Of a stretch of 64,000 bases of DNA, positions 33,366-42,602 are shown piece by piece. The stretch is from Desulfobacteraceae bacterium Eth-SRB1 (GTDB taxonomy: Bacteria > Desulfobacterota > Desulfobacteria > Desulfobacterales > ETH-SRB1). The stretch is from the NCBI GenBank assembly GCA_004193555.1, contig RPGP01000040.1:129127-193126 (forward strand), given 5' to 3'. Both the position numbers and the translations under genes were made by a program. Numbering within the stretch: position 1 is the first letter of the stretch; each line of letters starts with the position of its first letter. The notes under the pieces are model-generated. The model had not been told where the DNA came from. It saw nothing but the letters and a program-made list of their open reading frames with translations, and ran no database searches.

Positions 33366-34543
33366 TTGATAATTTCTACTAATTTAGCAAAATCCAAATT
33401 AAAATTATCTTCACTGAATTGGGCCTTATACTTTTTAAAACCTGCGTAACCAAGGTTTTGTCTTCTTTCCTCATCATCTAAAATCCAATTAATATTTTCA
33501 ACCCATGACTCAACAGTCGGATCTGCGATACAGCCATTAATTTTATGCTCTACCAAATAATGACCATAAATATCATCCGAAACGATAACGGGAATTTTTT
33601 GAGTCCATGCTTCAATTACCGGACGCATAAAGTGTGCTACCGTATTGCATGAAACTAAAAGATGAGATTCTGATAAATATGAAATAACGGAATTTGTTTC
33701 ACCAATAATTCTTATTCTATCAACCAAATTATATTTCTCAATATTATTATATACTTTTTTGGCATAATGACTGATATTGGATCGCGATTTATGCGAAGAT
33801 TCTAAACTAATATTATTATTGGGACCAATAAGTAAAAAGATTACATCTTCGCGCAATTGACATAATTTATTCGCAATTTCAATAAAAAGATGTGTGCCCT
33901 TATGTGGATTAAATCCTCCCACAAAAGTAATTATTTTTTCGTTATTTCTTATCTTGAGGTTACGGATTAAATGTGCAGTTTCGATAATCCCCTTTTCATA
34001 AACTATATTATGAATAACCTGATAACTTGTTTTTTTAAAACGTATTGGTTCGAGATGTAACTTTGTGATTGCTATTACGTGGTTAGACTTGTTTAAAATA
34101 AACTCAACAATCTTTCTTTTATAATAATTTTTAGAGCTATCAAATTGCATAAAAAAAATCGATTTTTTAATAGTAATCCAAGCCGGTAAAAAACACTGCA
34201 ACATAGTGTATTCACCAAAGAAAACGATGTCCGGCTTCCTCTTTAAGATTATATATGAGGAGAAGATAATACCATATATAATCTTAAAGAAGTTTTTCAA
34301 AATATAAATTAGTGAAACAATATTATGGTCTTTTGCTGAAGTAAGCGAAAGAGAAAGTGGGTATTTAGAAAAAAGTAAATTACCTCCTAACTTATGAAGG
34401 AATTCACTGCCTTTATCTTTTTTACGGAATACACAGTCAACTTTATAGCCTGATTCAACTAAAGATTTAACATACTGCCCTAAATAGATTGTTGAACCGC
34501 CTAAGCCCCAACTTGGGAAAAACATTAACACTTTTTTTTTCAT
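33362..34543 (-). CDS. Glycosyltransferase family 4
   Basis: 393 residues, GT-B: MFFPSWGLGGSTIYLGQYVK at the start, VIHNIVY, TFVGGFNPHKGTHLFIEIAN, LLVSCNTVAHFMRPVIEAWT with the E-x-W/E region, and IPVIVSDDIYGHYLVEH. The retained 'G.NPHKG' and 'RPV.EAW' are typical GT4 donor-site features. Acts on the cytoplasmic face on a lipid-linked intermediate by analogy. First gene of a tight trio ending with capA. Confidence 0.85.
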   Translation of the reverse strand: MKKKVLMFFPSWGLGGSTIYLGQYVKSLVESGYKVDCVFRKKDKGSEFLHKLGGNLLFSKYPLSLSLTSAKDHNIVSLIYILKNFFKIIYGIIFSSYIILKRKPDIVFFGEYTMLQCFLPAWITIKKSIFFMQFDSSKNYYKRKIVEFILNKSNHVIAITKLHLEPIRFKKTSYQVIHNIVYEKGIIETAHLIRNLKIRNNEKIITFVGGFNPHKGTHLFIEIANKLCQLREDVIFLLIGPNNNISLESSHKSRSNISHYAKKVYNNIEKYNLVDRIRIIGETNSVISYLSESHLLVSCNTVAHFMRPVIEAWTQKIPVIVSDDIYGHYLVEHKINGCIADPTVESWVENINWILDDEERRQNLGYAGFKKYKAQFSEDNFNLDFAKLVEIIK

Positions 34544-34616
34544 AAAATACCTTTTATGTTAGAATAACAATATTGAAATAAATCAAGTTTGCAAAAAATC
34601 AAGCCTGAATTCACTG

Positions 34617-34783
34617 AAAAATTTAGAGATATAATCAAAAGTTGTGTTTAAGGAATTAGGTGGTGTATCCTTCGGGTGATTGTTTACCGGCAATCCCGAT
34701 CATTTTGAAACATCAAAAAGGAAGGATACACACACCATGAGAAAAGATAACTTAAATAAACTACCCCGCCGCAAGCGGCGGGG
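34617..34783. repeat. IS-end-like inverted repeats and GC palindrome
   Basis: GGTGGTGTATCCTTC (34659-34673) pairs with GAAGGATACACACACC (34721-34736); upstream lies 'gatataatcaaaagttgtgt' (34628-34647), which recurs at 38237-38256; downstream is the perfect palindrome CCCCGCCGC-AA-GCGGCGGGG (34764-34783). A short frame (MRKDNLNKLPRRKRRGIQPE) spans the palindrome and is unlikely to be a gene. Possibly the remains of an insertion element. Confidence 0.5.
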
Positions 34784-34802
34784 AATACAACCCGAAAGTT
34801 AT

Positions 34803-36992
34803 TTAAAACATTGCATATATAAAAGGAGAAACATCTTCACTGTGATCTTTTTGTCGTATTTTATTTGCTAAAATAAACAATGGATCAAGAAGGCCAGTTA
34901 ATTCATTTAATCCTTCTTTGCACCACATAGCTTTCAGATGACTCACTATCCCATCAATACTTAATTCCATTATTTTCAATTCATTATTATTTGACGCAAT
35001 GAAATAAGATTCAACATTTTGGTTAGGACGAAGTTCAAAAAAGACAAGTTTTTTCTTTTTCATTATTTTAGCAATTTTTATCAATTTATTATCATAAAAA
35101 CTATCCAAGAGTTCCTTATTAACACTTGGTCTCATTATCTTTTTCTCTATAACAGCACTATCGTTTTCCAATAATTCTTTTAAATTGGATTGACTATATT
35201 TCGGCTGTTCGCTTTTATACAAAACACATTCTTCCAAAACTAAGATATCCATCTCTGTATTCATAAAGCAATTGTATGCATCTTGAGGTGAACAAACAAT
35301 TGGCTCACCACGTACATTGAAAGAAGTGTTCACAATTACACCATAACCTGTTTGTTGTTCAAACTCTTTGATAAGCCCATAATATTCATTATTGTCGTCT
35401 GGGTGAACAGATTGAATTCTTGCACTAAAATCTACATGTGTGATTGCCGGGATATCACTTCTTTTTTGTCTGACAATCTCTATCAGATCCATTTCCTCAT
35501 CTTTTCCTTTAGATAACTTAAAATTACACTGACGATATTTATTTACTTGTGTAACAAGCAACATATAAGGGCTTTCTTTATGTAAATCAAAGTATTCAGA
35601 ACATTTATCGTATATTACTGATGGTGCGAAAGGACGAAACGACTCTCGATATTTGATTTTTAGGTTCATTATAGTTTGTGTTTTAGAGCTTCTAGGATCT
35701 CCAATAATTGATCTTGCACCAAGTGCCCTGGGGCCAAACTCCATACGTCCATTAAAATAACCAACAACCTTACCTTCAGCTATAGATCTTGCAATAAACT
35801 GATTCTGTTCTTTATTATTTTTAAAAACATGATAAGGGTAAGATTCTTTGTGTAAATATGAAACAATTTCGCTTTTTGAAAATTTAGGCCCCAAAAAGCT
35901 TCCTTTTTGAGTATCTCTGCCTTTGATATTCATTTTTCGGGAAACATGAAAATATTCATGTGTTATAAGAAGAGCTGCACCTAATGCCCCTCCAGCGTCT
36001 CCTGCAGCAGGTTGAATCCAAATGTCATCAAAGAGTCCCTCTTTCAACAATACTCCATTTGCAACACAATTAAGAGCAACTCCACCCGCCATAACAAGGT
36101 TATTTGCCATAGTTGTTTCTTTTGTGTGCTTGGCAAGTTTAAGGACAACCTCTTCTGTTACTTTTTGTATAGAGGCTGCTATATCCACATCTTTTTTCGT
36201 AATTCTTTCCTCTGGATCACGTGGCTTACTACGAAACAGAGTATTAAACTTTTCATTTGTCATATAATTGGTTTCTAAAAAACCAAAATAATCCATATTT
36301 AATTGAAAAGAACCGTCAGGTTTAATGTCAATCAAATTTGTTTTGATAATATTCACATATTTGGGTTCGCCATAAGGAGCAAGACCCATTAATTTATATT
36401 CGCCAGAGTTAACTTTAAATCCCGTATAATATGTGAAAGCACTATACAAAAGACCAAGCGAATGAGGGTAATGAATCGTTTTGAAAGTTTTTATGCCTCT
36501 ATCACTTCCTGTACCAATTGTAGTTGTTTCCCACTCTCCTACACCGTCAATGGTAAGAAATGCAGCATCTTTGAAAGGGGATGGATAAAATGCCGAAGCG
36601 GCATGAGCTCGATGATGTTTTGTGAACAATATAGGGGCATCTGTTTTTAGAACATTTCGAATATTATCTTCAATAAAAACCTTAACGCCTAAAATGGATC
36701 CCGCTGCTTTTTCCCACTGTTCTATACTTTTCGGAGCCGTGCTAATTATAGATTTTATTACACGATCAAGTGTCAACACTGGATTATCGTAATATACAAT
36801 AGCATCTATTTCACATACCTCGATAAATGCTTCCTCAAGGCAATAGTTTACTGCATTATGAGGAAACCTTGGGTCAAATTTTTTTCTGGTAAACCTCTCT
36901 TCCTGAGCAGCAGCAATAATCTCTCCGTCTTTAACTAAGGCTGCAGATGAATCATGATAGAATGCAGATATTCCTAAAACATAAATTGACAT
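34803..36992 (-). CDS. Carbamoyltransferase (NodU/CmcH/TobZ family) with C-terminal extension
   Basis: 729 residues. The N-terminal TsaD-like part has YHDSSAALVKDGEIIAAAQE, EERFTRKKFDP, HHRAH (126-130, metal ligands) and VMAGGVALNCVANG (ATP site). The C-terminal YrdC-like half has FGPRALGARSIIGDPR, YRESFRPFAPSV and GYGVIVNTSFNVRGEPIV. It makes carbamoyl-adenylate from carbamoyl phosphate and ATP and transfers the carbamoyl group to a hydroxyl, here presumably of a sugar. Typical members end near residue 600; this one has about 130 extra residues (from LKELLENDS on) of no recognised fold. Confidence 0.9.
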   Translation of the reverse strand: MSIYVLGISAFYHDSSAALVKDGEIIAAAQEERFTRKKFDPRFPHNAVNYCLEEAFIEVCEIDAIVYYDNPVLTLDRVIKSIISTAPKSIEQWEKAAGSILGVKVFIEDNIRNVLKTDAPILFTKHHRAHAASAFYPSPFKDAAFLTIDGVGEWETTTIGTGSDRGIKTFKTIHYPHSLGLLYSAFTYYTGFKVNSGEYKLMGLAPYGEPKYVNIIKTNLIDIKPDGSFQLNMDYFGFLETNYMTNEKFNTLFRSKPRDPEERITKKDVDIAASIQKVTEEVVLKLAKHTKETTMANNLVMAGGVALNCVANGVLLKEGLFDDIWIQPAAGDAGGALGAALLITHEYFHVSRKMNIKGRDTQKGSFLGPKFSKSEIVSYLHKESYPYHVFKNNKEQNQFIARSIAEGKVVGYFNGRMEFGPRALGARSIIGDPRSSKTQTIMNLKIKYRESFRPFAPSVIYDKCSEYFDLHKESPYMLLVTQVNKYRQCNFKLSKGKDEEMDLIEIVRQKRSDIPAITHVDFSARIQSVHPDDNNEYYGLIKEFEQQTGYGVIVNTSFNVRGEPIVCSPQDAYNCFMNTEMDILVLEECVLYKSEQPKYSQSNLKELLENDSAVIEKKIMRPSVNKELLDSFYDNKLIKIAKIMKKKKLVFFELRPNQNVESYFIASNNNELKIMELSIDGIVSHLKAMWCKEGLNELTGLLDPLFILANKIRQKDHSEDVSPFIYAMF

Positions 36993-37023
36993 AATATTAT
37001 CTTCTTTGTTTAATTATTAACTT

Positions 37024-37106
37024 GGCAATTAAATAGGGAAAGGCCTCTGCCAGAAAGCCCTATAAATTAAGGGTTTGCTGACAATTTTGTATTGTATTTA
37101 ATTGCC
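37024..37106. repeat. Inverted repeat GGCAATTAAAT, 83-bp span
   Basis: Perfect 11-base inverted ends (37024-37034, 37096-37106) enclose a second small hairpin AGCCCT-N-AGGGTT around 37057-37074. It fills the gap between the hydrolase and carbamoyltransferase genes. Could be a small mobile repeat or an intra-operon RNA structure. Confidence 0.5.
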
Positions 37107-37130
37107 GGTTTAATAATAAACAAAATGTGA

Positions 37131-38117
37131 TTAAAAATATGAACTGACTATTTTATGTAATGACTGGGATAGTAACTCGTGTTGAAGCTTTGTAGGGTGA
37201 ACATCTGTAGCAAATCGTAAGCTTCTTCTTTTTGATTTTGTCACTTTCAGATAATCATCTAATGGATCATGAATTATAATATGTGGAGGATCATACAATT
37301 CCTGGAAACGCGTTTGATAATAGTTGGCAAAATCCGTTTCTTCGTAATGATAATGTGTAGGTATAGGACATATAATAACCGGGGTTTGAACTTCCTTGGC
37401 CCAGCTTTTAAGTATAGCCTTCATTGTCTGCCAAGAAATATTATTTGGGTTATTGTACTGAGTGTAATGATTATATTTATAAAATTTTTTCAATATATTA
37501 ATTAACTGTTTTCCTCCCAGTTTTTTTAAATAGTAGATGGGCTTATTTTTACCTAATCCGTGCACGTATTTTATCTCATTCTTAGGGATTTCTTTTATGT
37601 TTTTTGGCTCTTTGGAAACTGGATTATGAAATAATTGTATTGGCTTATCTTTTTCAACCATAAAGTAAGGCTTTTCCATAATCATGTTTTCACCTGATGA
37701 TGACTTATATAATTTGTACCTTGACGCCACCCTGGTAATGTTCTCGACCAATACACTAATAATTATTAAGTCATACTCGGCATCTTTAACAAATTCTTTG
37801 AATACCAGATATTGTTGATCTGTTCCAGATGCTGGTAATCCAAAATTATATAGTTCGGGGCCGGATAATGATTGCTCTAGAATCTCTGTATATCGTGAGC
37901 CGTTGCTTACGCCATCACCAGCCGTATAGGAGTCACCAAAAACTAGTATGCGTCCACGGTTACTATTTTTATTAAGCGAAAAATCCCGATTATCCCTAAA
38001 ACCTATATTGTTGGTTTTAATAAGATAACCACCTCCATTATGTTGGATTCTTGCTTTAATGTTTGGTATAAAAGTATACCCTATTACTGGATGATATTGA
38101 AATATTTGTTTTTGCAT
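37131..38117 (-). CDS. SGNH/GDSL-type hydrolase or acetyltransferase-related protein
   Basis: 328 residues. ILVFGDSYTAGDGVSNGSRY carries the catalytic Ser (GDS, 61-63), YDLIIISVLVENITRVASRY the block III region in modified form, and FATDVHPTKLQHELLSQSL the D-x-x-H near the C-terminus. There is no signal peptide or membrane segment, so it would act in the cytoplasm. SGNH proteins in glycan loci remove or add O-acyl groups. The gap of 138 bases to the next gene has only the inverted repeat at 37024-37106. Confidence 0.75.
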   Translation of the reverse strand: MQKQIFQYHPVIGYTFIPNIKARIQHNGGGYLIKTNNIGFRDNRDFSLNKNSNRGRILVFGDSYTAGDGVSNGSRYTEILEQSLSGPELYNFGLPASGTDQQYLVFKEFVKDAEYDLIIISVLVENITRVASRYKLYKSSSGENMIMEKPYFMVEKDKPIQLFHNPVSKEPKNIKEIPKNEIKYVHGLGKNKPIYYLKKLGGKQLINILKKFYKYNHYTQYNNPNNISWQTMKAILKSWAKEVQTPVIICPIPTHYHYEETDFANYYQTRFQELYDPPHIIIHDPLDDYLKVTKSKRRSLRFATDVHPTKLQHELLSQSLHKIVSSYF

Positions 38118-38267
38118 TATAGAATTTTTTTAGGTTATATTTAATGTATCATGATAGTGTCATGTCAATCAGCAAGTGTCGTGTAAAGTTGATTCACCTA
38201 ATCCAACACTTGGTAAAAAAAGTAAATATTTCATGTAAGATATAATCAAAAGTTGTGTTTAAGAGAT
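38118..38267. other. Spacer with a short dispersed repeat
   Basis: No gene. 'agatataatcaaaagttgtg' followed by TTTAAG (38236-38261) repeats 34627-34652, and 'atttcatgtaa' occurs twice (38229, 38269). It may mark an operon boundary since neighbouring genes elsewhere overlap. Confidence 0.5.
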
Positions 38268-39482
38268 TCATTTCATGTAAATTGAATCCACAAGGTATTG
38301 AATGCCTTTTTTTAATGAAAAATGTGTTTCGGCTGTATTTCTTGCAGTTTTTCCAATTCTTTCACGTAGACTACTATCTTCTAATAAATAATTAAGATTA
38401 GAAATATATGTTTCTTTATCACCTGAATCTGACATCATAGCATTGTAATCATGCTGTAAATAATCAGTTAGATTTGAAAAATCAGTAGAAATAATCGCTT
38501 TCCCAGAAGCTAAATATTCTGCTACTTTACCAGGGAATCCGGCATTTGCTACTTCAATCCCCATTTCAGGTAAAACTAATATATCAGATTTTTTATATAT
38601 CGCCGGAATATTATCGCTCATTACATTTTCAATCAATAAAAAATGCTTATTTAAAGCCAATTTATCGATCTTTTGATAAAGTAATTTTATATGCCCTTTA
38701 AAAATAATGAAGATTATTTGAAAGGTGTGTTTTTCTTTTAATTCAGAAGCAGACTCTAAAAAAAAATTAATTCCATTATGAAAGATGTAGCTTCCACAAA
38801 ATACAATATTTAATTTATCGTTCTCAATAATTCTCTTTTGTTCCTGTGTTAGAAAATCCAACAATTTTCTATTAGAGCAAGAATCAAATGCCGGTAAATC
38901 TACAAAACTTGGTGTAGCTCTTATAATACTCAGCTTACTATGCATATTTCTATATTTATCTTCAAGGTATTTTGAAACTACAAATAACCGATCGCATTTT
39001 TTAATAATATATTTATCAAATAGCTCTTCATATATGATTGCAAAATAATCTTTTACACTTTTGATCTTAAGAAACTTTCTTCGATTTTCATCACATCTTT
39101 CTACAAAGAACTTCACTTTGTTTTTCTTACAATAACGGGACAAGAGCATGCCTTCAAGAAAACCACCTGTTATTAATACAAAACTAATTTCGTAATGTTT
39201 CATCCAACGAATAACACGAAATATTCCCTTTAATCTAAGAATAATAGAAAATAAACTTCTCTGGATTTTATTTTCTGTTGTTATTTTTTTTTGTTTTGGT
39301 TTTAAGAAGAAATGTACAAAATCTTCCGATTTTTTAATATCCTCAATTGACATAGCTGGGAAGAAATGTAAAAGCTCGGTCTTGATTCCATGCATTTTCA
39401 AACCATAATGCATCATGCGTTTTCGTAATGCAGATGAACCTAAAGGGTAGTCGCCACCAATTATAAAGACCCCTACTTTCAT
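38268..39482 (-). CDS. Glycosyltransferase family 4
   Basis: 404 residues from the ATG at 39482, chosen because it forms an ATGA overlap with the epimerase stop; upstream in-frame starts would overlap by 37 bases. MKVGVFIIGGDYPLGSSALR begins the GT-B fold; VFCGSYIFHNGINFFLESAS, DILVLPEMGIEVANAGFPGK and VAEYLASGKAIISTDFSNL form the donor site. Related to FucNAc/QuiNAc transferases of the WbuB/Fnl neighbourhood by position (directly after fnlC-like), which is suggestive only. Confidence 0.82.
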   Translation of the reverse strand: MKVGVFIIGGDYPLGSSALRKRMMHYGLKMHGIKTELLHFFPAMSIEDIKKSEDFVHFFLKPKQKKITTENKIQRSLFSIILRLKGIFRVIRWMKHYEISFVLITGGFLEGMLLSRYCKKNKVKFFVERCDENRRKFLKIKSVKDYFAIIYEELFDKYIIKKCDRLFVVSKYLEDKYRNMHSKLSIIRATPSFVDLPAFDSCSNRKLLDFLTQEQKRIIENDKLNIVFCGSYIFHNGINFFLESASELKEKHTFQIIFIIFKGHIKLLYQKIDKLALNKHFLLIENVMSDNIPAIYKKSDILVLPEMGIEVANAGFPGKVAEYLASGKAIISTDFSNLTDYLQHDYNAMMSDSGDKETYISNLNYLLEDSSLRERIGKTARNTAETHFSLKKGIQYLVDSIYMK

Positions 39483-40636
39483 ATTACTTTCCATGAATTT
39501 GTAATTCCCCACCATTTATTACTCAATTTTGCTGTGCCTAAAATTGTTTTTAAAACCCTCCACGATGTATTGTTTACCTGGTATTCTGGAGTTATTTGTG
39601 TGTTTTTACATACTTTGTGTTCATCAACAGCTAATTTAACTGCTTCCAATACAATTTCTGGATTCAGGCCGCTTAATATGATGGTTCCTGCATCAATAGC
39701 TTCCAGACGTTCCATAGATTCACGAATAGTGATAGCCGGAAAATTGAGAATTGCAGATTCTTCACTAATTGTACCACTGTCACTAATTGCACAAATTGCA
39801 TTCTTCTGCAGATATATATAATCCAGAAAACCAAAAGGTTTTAGATACTTTATGCGATTATCTATTGTTATTTCTTCTAATAATTTCAAACGCTTTCTGG
39901 TACGAGGATGTGTGGAAACAATTACAGGAACATCATATTCTTCAGCAAGTTGATTTAAAATTGTAACAATCTTACGTAAGTTATTGGGATCATCTACATT
40001 TTCTTCTCGATGTGTACTAACTATAAAATATTTTTCCTTTTGTAAGCTTAATGTTTTTAATACGTTTGATTTTTCAATCTTATCTTGATACTGTTTCAGC
40101 ACTTCAAACATCGGAGATCCAGTTACATATATTCTGCGATGAGGAAGTCCTTCTGCTAAAAGGTGTCGGCGAGCATTTTCTGTATAAACAAGGTTAAGAT
40201 CTGCGATGTGATCAATGACCCGTCGATTTATTTCTTCCGGAACGTTTAAATCAAAACTCCTGTTACCCGCTTCCATATGATATATTGGAATTCTAAGTCT
40301 CTTGGCGATAATACATGCAATACTACTATTAGTATCTCCAAGAATTAGTACAGCATCAGGTTTTTCTTTATAGAATATTTCCTCACTTTTAATAATTGTT
40401 TCACCATAAACTGTACCTATTGAAGAAGTATTTACATTTAGAAAATAGTTGGGTTTTCTGATACCAAGGTCATTAAAAAAAACAGCATTTAATTCATAAT
40501 CATAATTTTGCCCAGTATGAACCAACACATGGTCAACATAGATATCTAATAACTTTATTATCTCAGATAACCTTATAATCTCTGGCCGTGTTCCCACAAT
40601 AGTAACAACTTTTATAGGTTTGGTGTTTTTCATCAT
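39479..40636 (-). CDS. UDP-GlcNAc/UDP-HexNAc 2-epimerase (FnlC/WbjD/WbvD type)
   Basis: 385 residues: VTIVGTRPEIIRLSEIIKLL, VHTGQNYDYELNAVFFNDLG, HMEAGNRSFDLNVPEEINRR, STHPRTRKRL, and SDSGTISEESAILNFPAITI. The HMEAGNRSFDLNVPEEINR variant and its place behind an FnlA homologue and a reductase indicate the last step of UDP-L-FucNAc or UDP-L-QuiNAc synthesis, epimerisation at C2 of the UDP-6-deoxy-L-talo/rhamno-HexNAc intermediate. Distinct in sequence from the epimerase at 22382-23575. Confidence 0.85.
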   Translation of the reverse strand: MMKNTKPIKVVTIVGTRPEIIRLSEIIKLLDIYVDHVLVHTGQNYDYELNAVFFNDLGIRKPNYFLNVNTSSIGTVYGETIIKSEEIFYKEKPDAVLILGDTNSSIACIIAKRLRIPIYHMEAGNRSFDLNVPEEINRRVIDHIADLNLVYTENARRHLLAEGLPHRRIYVTGSPMFEVLKQYQDKIEKSNVLKTLSLQKEKYFIVSTHREENVDDPNNLRKIVTILNQLAEEYDVPVIVSTHPRTRKRLKLLEEITIDNRIKYLKPFGFLDYIYLQKNAICAISDSGTISEESAILNFPAITIRESMERLEAIDAGTIILSGLNPEIVLEAVKLAVDEHKVCKNTQITPEYQVNNTSWRVLKTILGTAKLSNKWWGITNSWKVI

Positions 40637-40654
40637 AATATGTATGTATTTGAA

Positions 40655-41611
40655 TTAATATTTATATATTGTACTTTCATCAATATATTCCTTTAAATTC
40701 TGAACGGCTGTTTTCATGGATTGTATCTTTAGCGGATAAAGTACTGAGAACAAGGTTCTATCAACAGGTTCTCCAATATCACTTATTTTTTTTATTATAT
40801 AATTTCTATTGAATATTTCTTTAAATATTTTTAACAACTCATATTTATTAACAGATTTGTTTTTTATATAATTAATAGTATGATAGGAATTTCTGATATT
40901 ATCGAATTTGTTTTCTAAAATAATTTCTTCGCAAAACTGTGCGAATTGTAAAGTAGTTATTCCATTCCAGTAGTGGTGGGCAAATCCGTTTAATTCCGAC
41001 CCTGAAGGATGGGATAAAAACCACTCAAGCAGACTCAATCTTCCGTTTATTTCAGGTCCTATTATACTACAGCGGATGTTAAGGAAATTTTTATGTCGAA
41101 CCTCACCTAAGCTTTTGGTTTTACCATAAACATCAATTGGGTCGTGTAGTGCATTTTCATCATAATTACCTATTGTTCCCCTGAATACACAATCGGTTGC
41201 AATTTGGATTATTTTAGTTGAAGTGACAAGATTTTCACAAATATATGTCAATTGATAGGGGAAATATGAATTTACAGCAATGGCTTTGTATACTCCAATC
41301 GGATTTTCATCTTTACAATATGGTTTTATAATTCCGATACAGTTGATAATATAATCTGGCTGAAAAGTTTTAAAAATTTCCAAACACTGTTTTTCAAGAG
41401 CGATATTTGCGTCAAATTTTGAAAAATTGCTTTCTTTATTGCTGGGTTTGTTTTTCTTTTCATTGAAATATGTACCATGCATTTCAAAGTTTTTATTTTT
41501 ACTAAAATAATCAAATACCATTGAGCCTAACATTCCTGTAGCTCCCAACACTAATATTTTATTCCTTCTCTTTTTGATAGTTTTATTCAACTCTTTTATC
41601 CTGTATATCAT
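40655..41611 (-). CDS. RmlD-like NAD(P)-dependent 4-ketoreductase
   Basis: 318 residues of the RmlD substrate-binding family: ILVLGATGMLGSMVFDYFSK (Rossmann GxxGxxG), DYIINCIGIIKPYCKD, QIATDCVFRGTIGNYDENAL, HDPIDVYGKTKSLGE with the catalytic YxxxK. Between FnlA and the 2-epimerase it should reduce the 4-keto group. FnlB/WbjC proteins have an additional C-terminal cupin domain and are longer; this single-domain protein is more like WbvR, which directs the pathway to UDP-L-QuiNAc. The start overlaps fnlA by 29 bases. Confidence 0.82.
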   Translation of the reverse strand: MIYRIKELNKTIKKRRNKILVLGATGMLGSMVFDYFSKNKNFEMHGTYFNEKKNKPSNKESNFSKFDANIALEKQCLEIFKTFQPDYIINCIGIIKPYCKDENPIGVYKAIAVNSYFPYQLTYICENLVTSTKIIQIATDCVFRGTIGNYDENALHDPIDVYGKTKSLGEVRHKNFLNIRCSIIGPEINGRLSLLEWFLSHPSGSELNGFAHHYWNGITTLQFAQFCEEIILENKFDNIRNSYHTINYIKNKSVNKYELLKIFKEIFNRNYIIKKISDIGEPVDRTLFSVLYPLKIQSMKTAVQNLKEYIDESTIYKY

Positions 41612-42602
41612 TTCTTATAAAATCAAGTTTTAATAACAGTTCTTTAGTTTGTTCACAATTTAGCCGGATGGTGTTATGAGAAGTATATTCTTCGACTTCA
41701 GAAATTTTATTCTCTCCTTTTGAGAAATAGAGGTTGTAATTTAAATTACGTACATCTGCAGGTATACGATAAAATTTACCTAAATTTTCTGCTTTCACCA
41801 TCTCTTCTCTATTAACTAAGGATTCAAAAAGCTTTTCACCATGACGAGTACCAATGATTTTTATTTGATTGTTAGCATTATAAAGTTCTTTAAGCGCTTG
41901 AGCAAGAATACCAATAGTACATGCTGGTGCTTTCTGTACAAATATATCTCCTGGATTTCCATGTTCAAAAGCATACATAACCAGATTAACCGAATCATCA
42001 AGCGTCATCATAAATCTTGTCATGCAAGGGTCAGTAATTGTGATCGGGTTTTTATCTTTGATCTGCTGTACAAATAGAGGGATTACCGATCCGCGTGAAG
42101 CCATTACATTTCCATATCTTGTTCCGCACAATATTGTAGAATGATTAGCTTCTCTGGATTTTGCGATCATCACCTTTTCCATCAGGGCTTTAGACATTCC
42201 CATGGCATTAATCGGACAAACAGCTTTGTCTGTGCTAAGTATAATGACTCTTTTTACCTTATTAGCAATCGCAGCCGTCAATACATTTTCAGCCCCCAAT
42301 ATATTTGTTTTTACCGCCTGCATAGGAAAAAATTCGCATGAAGGAACCTGCTTTAACGCGGCCGCATGAAATACATAATCAACTCCATACATTACGCTAT
42401 TGACGCTGTTACAATCCCTCACATCTCCGATATAAAATTTCACTTTGGGATTATCAAGCCTTTTCCTCATATCATCCTGCTTTTTTTCATCACGAGAAAA
42501 TATGCGGATTTCACTTAATTCAGAATCTATAAAGCGGTTTAAAACCGCATTTCCAAAAGAACCGGTTCCACCGGTAATTAGTAAAGTTTTATTTTTAAAC
42601 AC
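41583..42602 (-). CDS. fnlA: UDP-GlcNAc 4,6-dehydratase/5-epimerase (FnlA/WbjB/CapE)
   Basis: 339 residues of extended SDR: LLITGGTGSFGNAVLNRFID, FYIGDVRDCNSVNSVMYGVD, HAAALKQVPSCEFFPMQAVK, TNILGAENVLTA, LSTDKAVCPINAMGMSKALM and GTRYGNVMASRGSVIPLF. The MGMSK in place of YxxxK is normal for this subfamily. It converts UDP-GlcNAc to the 4-keto-6-deoxy L-sugar that starts UDP-L-FucNAc or UDP-L-QuiNAc synthesis. First of the three pathway genes, eight bases overlapping the glycosyltransferase upstream. Confidence 0.92.
   Translation of the reverse strand: MFKNKTLLITGGTGSFGNAVLNRFIDSELSEIRIFSRDEKKQDDMRKRLDNPKVKFYIGDVRDCNSVNSVMYGVDYVFHAAALKQVPSCEFFPMQAVKTNILGAENVLTAAIANKVKRVIILSTDKAVCPINAMGMSKALMEKVMIAKSREANHSTILCGTRYGNVMASRGSVIPLFVQQIKDKNPITITDPCMTRFMMTLDDSVNLVMYAFEHGNPGDIFVQKAPACTIGILAQALKELYNANNQIKIIGTRHGEKLFESLVNREEMVKAENLGKFYRIPADVRNLNYNLYFSKGENKISEVEEYTSHNTIRLNCEQTKELLLKLDFIRNDIQDKRVE

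Noticed and set aside
34738-34871. Small gene starting MRKDNLNKLPRRKRRG
   Set aside because: Spans a GC-rich palindrome, overlaps the end of the carbamoyltransferase gene and has no homologous look.
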